Shown here one piece after another: positions 18,001 to 25,762 of a stretch of DNA of 64,000 nt; position 1 is the stretch's first letter; the number at the start of each line of letters is the position of its first letter. The notes beneath the pieces were generated by a model. The model was not told the origin of the DNA, ran no database searches, and saw nothing but the letters and a program-made list of their open reading frames with translations. Both the position numbers and the translations under genes were made by a program. This stretch comes from Motilibacter rhizosphaerae (GTDB lineage Bacteria > Actinomycetota > Actinomycetes > Motilibacterales > Motilibacteraceae), in NCBI RefSeq assembly GCF_004216915.1, contig NZ_SGXD01000002.1:1084055-1148054 (forward strand). Reading direction: 5' to 3'.

Positions 18001-20771
18001 AAGAAGGTCACCCGCTTGCCCCCGGCGGGGACGACGAGCGGGATGTTCCCGCCGCCCTTGCTCGCCCCGGCGCCGTAGTTCTCGTCCCACGAGTCGTCGA
18101 TCGCGACCTTGTAGGCGAAGCTCCCGGCCGGCAGGTCGAAGCTCGCGGACCAGACGTCGTCGCTGCGCTTGGTGAGGTGGGCGGCCGCGCAGTCCTCCTG
18201 CCAGTCCTTCGTGCAGCCCATCTCGCTGTCGAGGTCCCCGGCGAGGGTCACCGAGCTGGATTGGACGACCGCGGTGTCCGGGCCGGCAGCGCTGGCCACC
18301 GGCGCGGGGTCACCGACGATGCCGCTGGACGTGGCCACGGAGATGTGACCGGCGAGGTCCTTCACCACGGCGCGGTACTGCAGGAGCGTGCCCTTGGGCA
18401 GCGCGCTCGTGTCCTGGAAGACGCGGTACGGCGCGTTGTCGTCGGTGCCCAGCACCGTCCAGTCCTGGTCCCCCAGCACGCGGTAGGCGAACGTCACCTG
18501 GGCGAAGCCGCTCCCGGGGATGCGGACCCTGATCTCCGCGTTCGGGCCCACGACGGAACCCGCGACCGGTGAGGCGAACGTCGCCGTCGGGGCCGCCGCA
18601 GGGGCGTCGGCCGCGCCGCGGGCTTGGTAGACCACCGCGCTCAGCGGCGGCACCGTCATGGTCACGCGGCTCTCGTCGTCTGAGCGCAGCCGCTGCTTCG
18701 CCGCCGGGTAGAGCGAGACGAACGGCATTGTGCGGCTCAGGGTCGGGAAGGACGCCGTCTTCGTGGTCGTCGCGTTGTTGAACGCGACGAGGTACTCCGT
18801 CTTGTCCTTCGGGTCGATGCGGCTCACCGCGTACACGCCGGCGGAGGAGCTGCTGTAGCGCTGGATCTGCGTGCCGTCGCGGAGTGCGGGGTACTGCCTG
18901 ACGAGCTTCGAGAGCTGCGCGATGTGCTGGTACAGCACCGAACTCTCGTCGTAGCGGTCCTTGCTGCCCGCCACCGTGCCGTCGATGAGCGTGTCGCCGT
19001 TGTAGTAGTCGACCTTGCTGGCGAACATGTCCTGCCGCGCCTGCTGGTCGTTGCCACCGCCCGTGCCGGTGAAGCCCTGCTCGTCGCCGTAGTAGACGAC
19101 GGGCTGGCCGCGGGTGAGGAACATGAGGTCGTGGGCGAGCTCGTCGCGCTGCACGAGGTCGCTGGTGTTGTCCGACTTCACGAAGTAGCCGATGCGGCCC
19201 ATGTCGTGGTTGCCCAGGAAGGTCGGCAGGTCGTAGGCGTTGGAGTCGGCGTCGGTGTAGTAGTCGTCCTGGGCGAAGAAGTCGCTCAGTCCGTTGGTGC
19301 TCTTGCCGTCCGCGAAGTCGCGCGCGCTGGCCTGGAAGCCGAAGTCGAGGGTGGCGGGGACCTTGCCCTGCTTGCTGTACGGCGCCATGACCTGCGGCTT
19401 GGCGTCGTAGACCTCGCCGAACATGAAGAAGTCGGGCTTGCCCACCTCGGCCGCGTGCTTGAGGATCGCCGGCGACCAGGCCTGCCAGAACTCCATGTTG
19501 ACGTGCTTCATCGTGTCGATGCGGAAACCGTCGATGCCGAAGTCGACCCAGGACGTGTAGATGTCCTCCATGCCCTTCTCCACCTCGGGGTTCTCGGTGA
19601 AGAGGTCGTCGAGGCCGGAGAAGTCGCCGTAGTTGGCGCTCTCGCCGACGTAGGTGGAGTCCCCGCGGTTGTGGTACAGCGTCGGGTCGTTGAGCCACGA
19701 GGGCACCTTGACCGAGGCGTCAGCCGGCGCGACGACCGGCGTGTACGGGAAGCTCGTCTTCGCGTCCATCGCGGGGAAGTCGGGCTTCTCTGCGTACTGC
19801 GCGTCATCGAAGACCTTGCCGCTCGCGTCCTGGTACGGCGCGTCAGCCTTGGGGACGTAGCCGTTCTTGCCCTCGGCGTACTGGATGACGTCGGCGGTGT
19901 GGTTCGTGATGATGTCGAAGAAGACCTTCATGCCCTTGGCATGCGCCTTCGCGATGAACCCCTTGAGGTCGGCGTTCGTGCCCAGGTGCGGGTCGACCTG
20001 GGTGAAGTCGGTGATCCAGTAGCCGTGGTAGCCCGCAGACTGGTTGGTACCAGTGCCCTGCACCGCGCGGTTCTTGAAGCTCGGTGTCAGCCAGATCGCC
20101 GTGGTGCCGAGGTCCTTGATGTAGTCGAGCTTGCTCGTCAGGCCCTTGAGGTCACCGCCGTGGTAGTAGGCCTTGTCCGTCGGGTCGAACCCGGTCGTGC
20201 TGCGGTCCCCGGTGAGACCACCGGTGTCGTTGCCCGTGTCGCCGTTGGCGAAGCGGTCCGCCATGACGAAGTAGAACTGCTCGCGGGTCAGGTTCTTGCG
20301 CAGGCCGTCGAGGGCGAGCGAGGTGTCGTTCGGCTGCTGGCCCTCGACCGGCGTCGTGGACTCCACCGACGGCATGTGCGTCGTGGGGTCGTAGCTGATG
20401 CGCACCTGCTGCTGGGACCGCAGGACGAGCGGGATGTCGCCGCCGTTCGGTGCGCCTGCCGCGCCGTAGTTCTCGTCCCACGAGTCGTCGATCGCGAACT
20501 TGAACTCGTACGAGCCGGCAGGCAACGTGAACGTGCCCGTCCAGGGGGCGCTCACCGCGCTCCCCGTGTGCGTGAGGTGCGTGGCGGCGCAGGCGGGCTG
20601 CCAGTCCGAGGAGCAGCCCAGCTCGGACTGCAGGCTCCCCGCCAGCGTCACGCTCGTCGTCGTCGTCGCCTCGGCTGCCGCCCCGGGGGCGGTGGCTGCA
20701 AGAACGGACGTCGGGACGGCGATGATGCTTGCAAGGAGCACCGAGGTGGTACGGGTCGGACGTCGGCGCAC
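15018..20771 (-). CDS. Secreted alpha-amylase/type I pullulanase fusion
   Basis: A 1917-residue extracellular starch-degrading enzyme with two GH13 catalytic units in one chain. A signal peptide (about residues 1-33, ending in APGAAAEA) is followed by an X25-like starch-binding module (38-130), a GH13 alpha-amylase domain (about 160-700; nucleophile Asp419 in [10 protein letters not shown], acid/base Glu453 in FGEVYD, Asp523 in GNHD), an Ig-like linker, and two further X25-like modules (about 837-925 and 942-1040). Then come pullulanase N-domains with a CBM48-like segment (about 1189) and a pullulanase-type GH13 domain (Asp1517 in DGFRFD, Glu1554 in [11 protein letters not shown], Asp1687 in EAHDNE). 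It should cut alpha-1,4 and alpha-1,6 bonds of amylopectin, glycogen or pullulan. GTG start with AAGGAG 5 bp upstream. CTTGCAG operators precede it. It sits unusually between rplM and the ESX locus. Confidence 0.93.
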   Translation of the reverse strand: MRRRPTRTTSVLLASIIAVPTSVLAATAPGAAAEATTTTSVTLAGSLQSELGCSSDWQPACAATHLTHTGSAVSAPWTGTFTLPAGSYEFKFAIDDSWDENYGAAGAPNGGDIPLVLRSQQQVRISYDPTTHMPSVESTTPVEGQQPNDTSLALDGLRKNLTREQFYFVMADRFANGDTGNDTGGLTGDRSTTGFDPTDKAYYHGGDLKGLTSKLDYIKDLGTTAIWLTPSFKNRAVQGTGTNQSAGYHGYWITDFTQVDPHLGTNADLKGFIAKAHAKGMKVFFDIITNHTADVIQYAEGKNGYVPKADAPYQDASGKVFDDAQYAEKPDFPAMDAKTSFPYTPVVAPADASVKVPSWLNDPTLYHNRGDSTYVGESANYGDFSGLDDLFTENPEVEKGMEDIYTSWVDFGIDGFRIDTMKHVNMEFWQAWSPAILKHAAEVGKPDFFMFGEVYDAKPQVMAPYSKQGKVPATLDFGFQASARDFADGKSTNGLSDFFAQDDYYTDADSNAYDLPTFLGNHDMGRIGYFVKSDNTSDLVQRDELAHDLMFLTRGQPVVYYGDEQGFTGTGGGNDQQARQDMFASKVDYYNGDTLIDGTVAGSKDRYDESSVLYQHIAQLSKLVRQYPALRDGTQIQRYSSSSAGVYAVSRIDPKDKTEYLVAFNNATTTKTASFPTLSRTMPFVSLYPAAKQRLRSDDESRVTMTVPPLSAVVYQARGAADAPAAAPTATFASPVAGSVVGPNAEIRVRIPGSGFAQVTFAYRVLGDQDWTVLGTDDNAPYRVFQDTSALPKGTLLQYRAVVKDLAGHISVATSSGIVGDPAPVASAAGPDTAVVQSSSVTLAGDLDSEMGCTKDWQEDCAAAHLTKRSDDVWSASFDLPAGSFAYKVAIDDSWDENYGAGASKGGGNIPLVVPAGGKRVTFFYDTRTHWVTDDVSSPIVTAAGSFQSELGCTADWSPDCLRSWLQDPDGDGTYTYSTTSIPAGSYETKATVGLGWDEDYGAGGTAGGANIPFTVAADGLRTTFSYDGKSHVLTVTTASAAAKPDLTRQKAYWIDRDTIAWKAGDDPQLSSFRLYTAPDGGLGVDDTDLPGGTSVGLTYDPAGLSAAQKAAFPFLAGYDVLRLPHGWHASDAQAYLTGQLAVARFDDLGHVVDATGLQTSGVIDDVYRSAAGRTLGQTWKGSSGSIALWAPTAKSVELQVFSSATSSAPSTTLALVRDGDGVWTGKVPSAWKGSYYLFDVHVLVPETGKVESNVVTDPYSLGLSKDSTRSLFVDLADASLEPRGWDSLVKPPLLKPEDQSIYELHIRDFSISDPTVPAAHRGTYEAFADTSSAGMEHLRELATSGLTTVHLLPALDFSSVEEDKAQQQQPACDLASYAPDSDQQQACVTAVAGKDGFNWGYDPAHYTTPEGSYATDPDGARRTREFRDMVAALNRVGLRTVMDVVYNHTTDSGQAGTNDLDRIVPGYYHRLDASGAVETSTCCANTATEHLMTGKLLEDSVLTWATAYKVDGFRFDLMGHQPKALMVDLRRKLDALTPAKDGVDGKRVYLYGEGWNFGEVANDARFVQATQANMAGTGIGTFDDRLRDGVRGGGPFDADPRIQGFASGLYTDPNGDAVNGTADQQRAALLHDEDLVKVGLSGSLKDYSFTSSSGKTVTGAQVDYNGSPAGYTSDPQEGVQYVEAHDNETLFDALAYKLPQSTPMAARVRMQTLALATTALSQGVSFWHAGGDTLRSKSFDSNSFDSGDWFDVLDPTYATNGFGRGLPPKASNGAKWSYMQPLLADPALEPTKADILSAKAQAESLLRIRSTSPLLHLGTAALVQQKLSFPATGTPGVIVMRLDDTVGPDVDPALRGMVVVFNATPSATVQTVPGAGAGWSLSPVQAAGSDPVVRAASASGSAFSVPARTVAVFVQR
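20696..20735 (-). promoter_or_regulatory. Two CTTGCA motifs inside the signal-peptide codons
   Basis: CTTGCAG (20696-20702) and the palindromic CTTGCAAG (20728-20735) occur within the first 25 codons of the amylase-pullulanase gene, on the same strand as the two upstream copies. They may be downstream operator sites, although coding constraint could explain them. Confidence 0.35.
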
Positions 20772-20779
20772 AGAGGCTC

Positions 20780-20793
20780 CTTCACCGGTGAAG
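20780..20793. promoter_or_regulatory. 14-bp perfect palindrome in the amylase-pullulanase leader
   Basis: CTTCACCGGTGAAG is a perfect palindrome lying just upstream of the ribosome binding site and downstream of the CTTGCAG repeats. It could be an operator, or an RNA hairpin near the ribosome binding site. Confidence 0.4.
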
Positions 20794-20808
20794 TCGAGAT
20801 GCGCCAGA

Positions 20809-20846
20809 ACCTAGTGCGCCTGCAAGACCGATGGAAGAGCTGCAAG
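20809..20846 (-). promoter_or_regulatory. Amylase-pullulanase promoter with CTTGCAG direct repeats
   Basis: Two CTTGCAG motifs (20840-20846 and 20820-20826) lie 20 bp apart in the same orientation, followed by a possible -10 TAGGTT (20809-20814). Direct CTTGCAG repeats are the recognised operator of the LacI-family maltose regulators MalR/Reg1 in Streptomyces amylase and chitinase promoters. Repression relieved by maltodextrins is therefore expected here. No regulator gene is in the window. Confidence 0.65.
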
Positions 20847-20888
20847 AGATTTCGTTACCAAACGGTGGCCCAGACGGAGTGCGCGCCC

Positions 20889-22133
20889 TCAGCGCCGCGG
20901 TGCGGAGCCGCGTCTGCGGACGGCGAGCAGACTGCCGAGCCCTGCCGCCAGCACGACCACCAGGGCGCCGAGCCCCACGAGCAGACCGGTCGAGGTGCCG
21001 GCGCCCGAGCTGGTGGGCGCGGCTGCCGCGGCGGTCGCGCCCGGCGCCGGGGCGTCCGCCGCCGTCCCGCTGCTCGTCGGAGCCGCGGAGGCGGCCGCGG
21101 CGCTCGAGGTCCCCCCCGACGCCGCGGCCGAGGCGGCAGGTGCCGTGGCGGGACTGCTCGTCTGCACCGCGCTCTGCCCCGACAGCAGCGGGTTCGTCGC
21201 CACGTGGGGCACGTCCGCCGTCAACGCCCGCACCGGGTCGACGATCCCGAAGCCGTACTCCGGGTCCCTGCCCTTCGCCCCCGCGTCGTCGGCGGTCTGC
21301 ACCAGCCGGGCGATGACGTCCGGCGCCTTCAGCCGCGGGTACTTCGCCCGCACCAGGGCTGCCGTCGCCGACACCAGCGCGGTGGACGCGCTGGTCCCGC
21401 TCCCCTTGAACAGCCGGCCGCCCGGACCCACCACCGTCATGTCGACGCCCGGCGCAGCCAGCACCGCCTCCGGCCCGTGCACGGACACCTGCGAGAACCG
21501 ACCACGCTGGTCCACCGCCGTCACGGCGATGACACCGGGCAGCCGGGCGGGGCAGTCGACGCCGCGGTCGCCCTGGGTCCTGTTGCCTGCCGCCGCGACC
21601 ACCACGACGTCCGCAGCGACGGCCGCCTTGACCGCCTCGCGGATCACCAGCGTGCACACGCCCTCGCCGAACGAGAGGTTCAGCACTCCCACGTGGTGCT
21701 TCGCGGCCCAGCCGATCCCGTAGGCCTCCTGCTCGTTGACCCCCGCCTGGACGGTGCTCGCGGTCCCGACCGAGAGCACCGTGGCCCCCGGGGCCAGCCC
21801 CCGGAGACCGCTCCGCGCGCCCGACCCGACCATGAGGTCCGCCATGCCGGTGCCGTGAGGGTCGGCGGAAGGGGTCTTCGCGCCGTCCAGCCGCAGCCCC
21901 TCGCGCACGCGACCGCGCAGCTCCGGCACGGAGGTGTCGACCGGGGTGTCGACCAGCCCGATGACGACGCCCTTGCCGGTGGAGATGCGGTTGGCGTCGG
22001 CCGCGTGCAGGAAGCCCAGCTGCCATGCCGCGCTCCCCGCCGCCGACGCGCCGGGTGCCGCCCCGACCACCGGGCCGGCCAGCGCCAGCAGGGCGACCCC
22101 CCCGACAGCGGCGGGTCGCGGGAGGCGAGCCAC
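20889..22133 (-). CDS. mycP: Mycosin-type subtilisin protease of the ESX locus (first copy)
   Basis: A 414-residue membrane-anchored S8 serine protease: signal peptide, subtilisin domain, Ala/Ser/Pro/Thr-rich linker (about 320-380), one C-terminal membrane helix and a basic tail RRRGSAPRR. The catalytic triad is visible as Asp in GLVDTPVD, His in DPHGTGMAD and Ser in GSGTSASTALV, with the oxyanion Asn in AAAGN. Mycosins sit at the outer side of the membrane, stabilise the ESX complex and process some substrates. The GTG start at 22133 follows the stop of the repetitive WXG-like gene by 2 bp, so it is last in the esx operon. A second mycosin lies at 35068-36432. Confidence 0.88.
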   Translation of the reverse strand: MARLPRPAAVGGVALLALAGPVVGAAPGASAAGSAAWQLGFLHAADANRISTGKGVVIGLVDTPVDTSVPELRGRVREGLRLDGAKTPSADPHGTGMADLMVGSGARSGLRGLAPGATVLSVGTASTVQAGVNEQEAYGIGWAAKHHVGVLNLSFGEGVCTLVIREAVKAAVAADVVVVAAAGNRTQGDRGVDCPARLPGVIAVTAVDQRGRFSQVSVHGPEAVLAAPGVDMTVVGPGGRLFKGSGTSASTALVSATAALVRAKYPRLKAPDVIARLVQTADDAGAKGRDPEYGFGIVDPVRALTADVPHVATNPLLSGQSAVQTSSPATAPAASAAASGGTSSAAAASAAPTSSGTAADAPAPGATAAAAAPTSSGAGTSTGLLVGLGALVVVLAAGLGSLLAVRRRGSAPRR

Positions 22134-22135
22134 CG

Positions 22136-24340
22136 TCAGGCGTCCGGGGCGAGCGCGTCCGCTGCCGTGGACGGGGCGGCGAAGACGTCGCGGTCCTCCA
22201 CGAGCCACGTGGTGCGGCCGCCCGCACCCTCCCGCTGGCGCTGGCGCGAGCGCGGCGCGCCGGCCGCGGACGACCCCGCCTCGCCCTCTGCCGCACCGGC
22301 CGCGCGCGGCCGCCCGGCTGCCTCCTCCTCGGCCCCGAGCGCGCCCGACCGGGCAGCGGAGCCGCTGCGGCGACCCCCCTCGGACTCGGCGGTCTCGGCC
22401 TCCGCCGCGGAACCGCGGACACCGCGCCGCGGGGACGTCCGCTCGCCCTCCTCGGCCGCAGCGGTGCCGCCGCTGCGCACGCCCGTGCGGCCGACCGCCT
22501 CCTCCACGCCGCCCGCTGCGCCCCTCCGGGAGCCCGGGGACGCCTCCCGCTCGGCGGACGAACCCGCCCGACCTGCGCGGCCCTCCTCCTCGACGCCACC
22601 GGCGCCGGCCCGCAGCGCGCGGCGGGCGCCGGTCTGCTCCGCGTCCTGCGCGCCTCCCGCTCCGGCGCGTACGGGCCGGGAGCTGCCCGCTCCCGCCTCT
22701 TCGCCGAGCAGGGCACCGCTCCGGGCGCCCACCCGCTCCTCGCCCTCGACCGGGACGCCGGCGCGCACCGACCTCCGCCCGCCGACGGCCTCGTCCGCGG
22801 CGCCTCCGCGGACGCCACGCTGCCCAGGGGTGCCCGCCCGCAGCGCGCCGTCCTCGCCCACGACGGTCCCGGCCCGCGCGGCCTGGCGCGGCTCGGCCGA
22901 GGGCTCCTCGACCACGCCCTGCGCACCGCGCCGCAGGGAGCCGTCGCGGCCGACGGCAGCGCGGGCGGCCGCCGGGCGTGCCGCGGAGGCGCCGCCCGCC
23001 GGCTCCTCGAGCACGGACCCGCCGCGCAGGCGCGCTGCAGCCGGCTCCTCGGCGCCGGCGGCACCCGGACGGCTGGAGCGTGCGACGCCCGGCTCCTCGG
23101 CCTCGACCGCGCCCGGGCGCCCCGGACGACCGGAGCGCGTCGCGCCCGGCTCACCCTCGACCGCTCCGGCGCCGCGCCCGATCGTGCCCGTACGCCCGAC
23201 GGGCTCCTCCTCCACGAGGCCGCCGCGCGCGGCGGTCCGGCCCGGGCTGGCCCCGGCCGTCCCCGGACGCAGCGCGCCGGGGCGGGCGGCGCCGCCGGCA
23301 GACCGCCCTGCCAGGCCGAGGCCCAGGGCGCCTCCGGCCGCTGCTGCGGCGGCAGCGGCGGCTGCCGCGGTGCCGGTCGACCCGCTCCCCGGCTGCGGGT
23401 GGAGGGCGGTCGCGGGAGAGGTCCGGCCGGGGGGCACGGAGCTGCCGCCCGTCCCGCCGCCCAGGGTGCCCGTGGGTGACGTCGTGGGGACCGGCGACGG
23501 GTGCGACGGCGCCGGCGCGGTGCCGCCCGGCGATGCGGGGCCAGACCCGTGGCCCGGACCCGCGGGCGCCGGGGTGCCCGGCGCGGGGTGCGTCGTGCTG
23601 CTCCCCGGGCCGGAGCCGTGGTGCGGGGGCACGGGTGCCGTGGTCGTGGGCCCCGGGTGGTAGCGCCCGCCCCCGGTCGGCGTGCCGCCGCCGCCCTGCG
23701 GCGAGGACCCGCCGCCGGGGGGCGTGGGAGAGCCGCCGTAGCCCGGGCCGCCGGCGCCGCCGCCCACCGGTGTCGTCGCCATGCGGGAGGGGACGTCGCC
23801 GGGCGGGGGGCCGTAGTAGTCCGGGGCGTCCTGCAGCTGGCCCTGCGACGAGGCGTAGGACGAGCCGAGGCGCTGCATGACGCGCACCGCCTCCTGGCGG
23901 CGCTGCTCGGCGAGGTAGTCGTAGTGCGCGTCGGCCGCGCGCACGGCGGACGACTGCTGGTCGGGCGTGGCCGAGCTGCCGGCGGAGGACGAGGCCGCGG
24001 ACTGCCACCCGGCAGGGCGCTCGTACGGCTCCGGCATGTCCTGCTTGGCCTGCTGCGCGGCGTCGGCGGCGGCGTACACCGCCTGCTCGTTCGCGGAGGA
24101 GGCCCTCGACGCGCGCATGCTCGTGTCCGCGAGGTCGTTCATCTGCTTGGTGTACGCGTCGGCCGCCGGGCCCTTCCAGACCTCGGCGAGCTGCGCGGTG
24201 CTCGAGCTGAGGCGCGAGGAGCGGTCGGCGGTCGAGCCGCTGACGGCGCCCCACGACGCCGCGGCCGAGCGCATGCCGTCGGGGTCGAGCGCGTCGGCCA
24301 TCGCCTTCAGCTCGGGGTGGCTGTAGCCCTCGAAGCCCAT
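22136..24340 (-). CDS. Large WXG100/PPE-like protein with repetitive acidic-basic tail
   Basis: A 734-residue candidate ESX substrate. Residues 1-150 are helical and WXG100/PPE-like, with the W-x-G turn at VWKGPAADAY (about residue 56). A Pro/Gly/Ser/Thr-rich linker follows (about 185-330) containing a polyalanine run. Residues 340-690 consist of degenerate units of about 15-20 residues, each with an acidic pair (VEEE, AEEP, VGED) followed by Arg/Gly/Ala (for example RAGAGG, RTGTIGRG). The last 25 residues return to ordinary complexity, with TTWLVEDRDVF, resembling the YLVEDxxxW tail I recall from actinobacterial ESX-linked PPE-like proteins. Its ATG shares a base with the preceding TGA (TGATG), and mycosin follows. 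Function unknown; secretion or wall association is inferred. Confidence 0.7.
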   Translation of the reverse strand: MGFEGYSHPELKAMADALDPDGMRSAAASWGAVSGSTADRSSRLSSSTAQLAEVWKGPAADAYTKQMNDLADTSMRASRASSANEQAVYAAADAAQQAKQDMPEPYERPAGWQSAASSSAGSSATPDQQSSAVRAADAHYDYLAEQRRQEAVRVMQRLGSSYASSQGQLQDAPDYYGPPPGDVPSRMATTPVGGGAGGPGYGGSPTPPGGGSSPQGGGGTPTGGGRYHPGPTTTAPVPPHHGSGPGSSTTHPAPGTPAPAGPGHGSGPASPGGTAPAPSHPSPVPTTSPTGTLGGGTGGSSVPPGRTSPATALHPQPGSGSTGTAAAAAAAAAAAGGALGLGLAGRSAGGAARPGALRPGTAGASPGRTAARGGLVEEEPVGRTGTIGRGAGAVEGEPGATRSGRPGRPGAVEAEEPGVARSSRPGAAGAEEPAAARLRGGSVLEEPAGGASAARPAAARAAVGRDGSLRRGAQGVVEEPSAEPRQAARAGTVVGEDGALRAGTPGQRGVRGGAADEAVGGRRSVRAGVPVEGEERVGARSGALLGEEAGAGSSRPVRAGAGGAQDAEQTGARRALRAGAGGVEEEGRAGRAGSSAEREASPGSRRGAAGGVEEAVGRTGVRSGGTAAAEEGERTSPRRGVRGSAAEAETAESEGGRRSGSAARSGALGAEEEAAGRPRAAGAAEGEAGSSAAGAPRSRQRQREGAGGRTTWLVEDRDVFAAPSTAADALAPDA

Positions 24341-24780
24341 CAGCCGATCCCCCCCGTCGTGTCCCCGCCCGTCCCGGGCGCTGCGGCCGGCGTGTGCTCG
24401 TGGATGTCGACCGGAGCGGTCGCCCGCATGTGCATCTCGGTGCCGCCCAGCAGGTGGTCGAGCGTCCGCAGGCGCACGTGGTTCTGCTCGTCGGTGGTCG
24501 TGTAGGTCGTCGCGATGGACTCGAGCGCGTCCTGGGCCGCGCTGATGCCGCCGTAGACCTTGGCCAGCAGCTGCGTCATCCCGTCGAGGACGGCGTCGTG
24601 GCGGGCCTTCAGCGACTGGCCCTCGGGGAACCCGCCGAACTCCGGCGTCGAGTCCAGGTAGTCCGAGGTGTCCTTCACCGCGGCGATCTCGTTCTCGAGC
24701 TCGGCGGCGTAGGCCCTCAGGTCGTCGATCTGGACGAGCACCACGCCTGCGGCGGCGGCCGCTTCGTCGGACGGGAGCAC
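24340..24780 (-). CDS. Helical ESX-associated protein, possible partner of the WXG-like protein
   Basis: A 146-residue protein, mostly amphipathic helix (about residues 12-110: QIDDLRAYAAELENEIAAV ... LLAKVYGGISAAQDALESIA), without a W-x-G turn, ending in a Pro/Thr/Gly-rich tail. Its size and helical content resemble a PE- or Esp-like partner. It is translationally coupled (TGATG) to the large WXG-like gene, so the two products may dimerise for secretion. GTG at 24780 was chosen because AGGAGAGG lies 7 bp upstream; the longer reading frame upstream is Arg/Pro-rich and runs through an intergenic hairpin. I do not recognise a named family. Confidence 0.65.
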   Translation of the reverse strand: MLPSDEAAAAAGVVLVQIDDLRAYAAELENEIAAVKDTSDYLDSTPEFGGFPEGQSLKARHDAVLDGMTQLLAKVYGGISAAQDALESIATTYTTTDEQNHVRLRTLDHLLGGTEMHMRATAPVDIHEHTPAAAPGTGGDTTGGIG

Positions 24781-24863
24781 GGCGGTCCTCTCCTCCTGCC
24801 TCGGTCCTGCTGGTCGTGCTGGTCGTGCTCGGGGCAGTCGGCCCCGGGGAGACGCCGCCGCGC

Positions 24864-24895
24864 CCGGCTCCTGGTGGGTCAGCACCGGGAGCCGG
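24864..24895 (-). terminator. Hairpin between the esx pair and the downstream ESX genes
   Basis: CCGGCTCC-T-GGTG (24864-24876) pairs with CACC-G-GGAGCCGG (24883-24895), leaving one internal mismatch and a 6-nt loop. It begins 19 bp after the stop of the second WXG100 gene. It probably acts as a partial terminator or mRNA-stabilising structure, letting the small Esx proteins be made in excess over the genes downstream. Confidence 0.55.
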
Positions 24896-24913
24896 ACGCG
24901 GGGGTCACGGGCG

Positions 24914-25201
24914 TCAGGCCCAGATGCTCGCGTTGGAGCTCTCGGCGGCCTGGAAGTCGTCGTGGGCGTTGCCGACGGCACGGCCGATGGCGTCGAGGAT
25001 CTGGTTGATCTCGGCGGCGGCCTCGTCCCACTGCTTCTGCTTGGCCTGGTAGTTCTCCGCGGCCTGGCCGGACCAGGTCGCGACGAGCGGCGCGAGGTAG
25101 GCCTTCAGGTCGGCCAGCTCGCTGTTGATGTTCTGCGACGTGGTCGCGATGTCGCCCTGGGCCTGGGAGATGGCCGAGAACGTGACAAGGATCTCCGACA
25201 T
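24914..25201 (-). CDS. WXG100 protein (EsxA/EsxT-like)
   Basis: A 95-residue WXG100 protein, the usual length, forming a helix-turn-helix hairpin. The W-S-G turn is at TWSGQAAENY (about residue 43), flanked by two helices with the typical heptad hydrophobics. WXG100 proteins are secreted as dimers through the ESX channel. ATG at 25201 is preferred over an upstream in-frame start because GAGAGGG precedes it. It is second in the pair, starting 12 bp inside the end of the upstream WXG100 gene's 3' spacer. It lacks a clear YxxxD/E tail, so its partner probably carries the export signal. Confidence 0.9.
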   Translation of the reverse strand: MSEILVTFSAISQAQGDIATTSQNINSELADLKAYLAPLVATWSGQAAENYQAKQKQWDEAAAEINQILDAIGRAVGNAHDDFQAAESSNASIWA

Positions 25202-25212
25202 GCTGAACCCTC

Positions 25213-25524
25213 TCAACCCAGGACGCTGGTGATGTTCGAGAACGACGACGACTGCGTGGTGTCCGAGGTGTCGTACGTCGTGCGGGACGTGGCGATCGCG
25301 TCGCTGATGTCGTGCAGCGCGCTGTTGAGCTTCGTCGCGTTCTCGTTCCAGCGCTGGTGCAGCGCCGTGAAGCTCGTCGCCGCCGAGCCCTTCCAGGTCG
25401 ACGCGAGCGGCTCGAGCTTGCTCATCAGCGACGCGAGCTGCGCCTGCACCTGCTGGTTGACGTCAGCGACGTGCTGCGACGCCTGCTGCATGGTGTCGAG
25501 TTGGGTGCCGTAGGAGTCGGCCAC
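25213..25524 (-). CDS. WXG100 protein (EsxB/EsxU-like) with YxxxD export motif
   Basis: A 103-residue WXG100 protein with the W-K-G turn at TWKGSAATSF (about residue 44). Near the C-terminus of helix 2 is YDTSD, a match to the YxxxD/E general type VII secretion signal, which EccC recognises. It is first in the operon, with the second WXG100 gene following after 11 bp, so it should be the signal-bearing half of the heterodimer. GTG start at 25524 after an AGCAGGTGA ribosome binding region. Confidence 0.9.
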   Translation of the reverse strand: MADSYGTQLDTMQQASQHVADVNQQVQAQLASLMSKLEPLASTWKGSAATSFTALHQRWNENATKLNSALHDISDAIATSRTTYDTSDTTQSSSFSNITSVLG

Positions 25525-25762
25525 GGCTTCACCTGCTTCCCTCTCGGCCGCTGGCGCGGCGTGCGGATCGTCAGTTGAGCGTTATCCGCACCCTAGGCAC
25601 GGCAAACCACGGAGATGCAAATCCACCTGGTCAGGTGGCACGGCGAACGCCTGCGGCCACGCCAGAACTCGCGTGCAGCACTGCACACGACGCTGACGCA
25701 CCGCTGATTCCGTGGTTCCGCTCCGTGTCCGTCTGCGACTGCTCGAGGGAGTGGTCGCGGGG
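25525..25762. promoter_or_regulatory. Promoter region of the esx operon
   Basis: This 238-bp gap between eccC and the first WXG100 gene must hold the esx promoter. Visible elements are a perfect 16-bp palindrome CCACCTG-GT-CAGGTGG (25623-25638), a second imperfect palindrome GTGCAG-CA-CTGCAC (25673-25686), and a TAGGGT hexamer on the minus strand that could be a -10. No strong -35 is seen, which suggests activator-dependent or regulated expression. Confidence 0.5.

Noticed and set aside
15321..18572. 1083-codon open frame opposite the amylase-pullulanase gene
   Set aside because: Arg/Val/Ala/Gly-rich composition without motifs; it mirrors the third codon positions of the real gene.
18924..23663. 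Very long plus-strand frame spanning three minus-strand genes
   Set aside because: It crosses gene boundaries and intergenic signals with no ribosome binding site or domain.
22136..24340. Frameshifted or artefactual tail of the WXG-like protein
   Set aside because: The frame stays open for 734 codons, ends in an ordinary-complexity tail and couples cleanly to the next gene, so it is treated as genuine.
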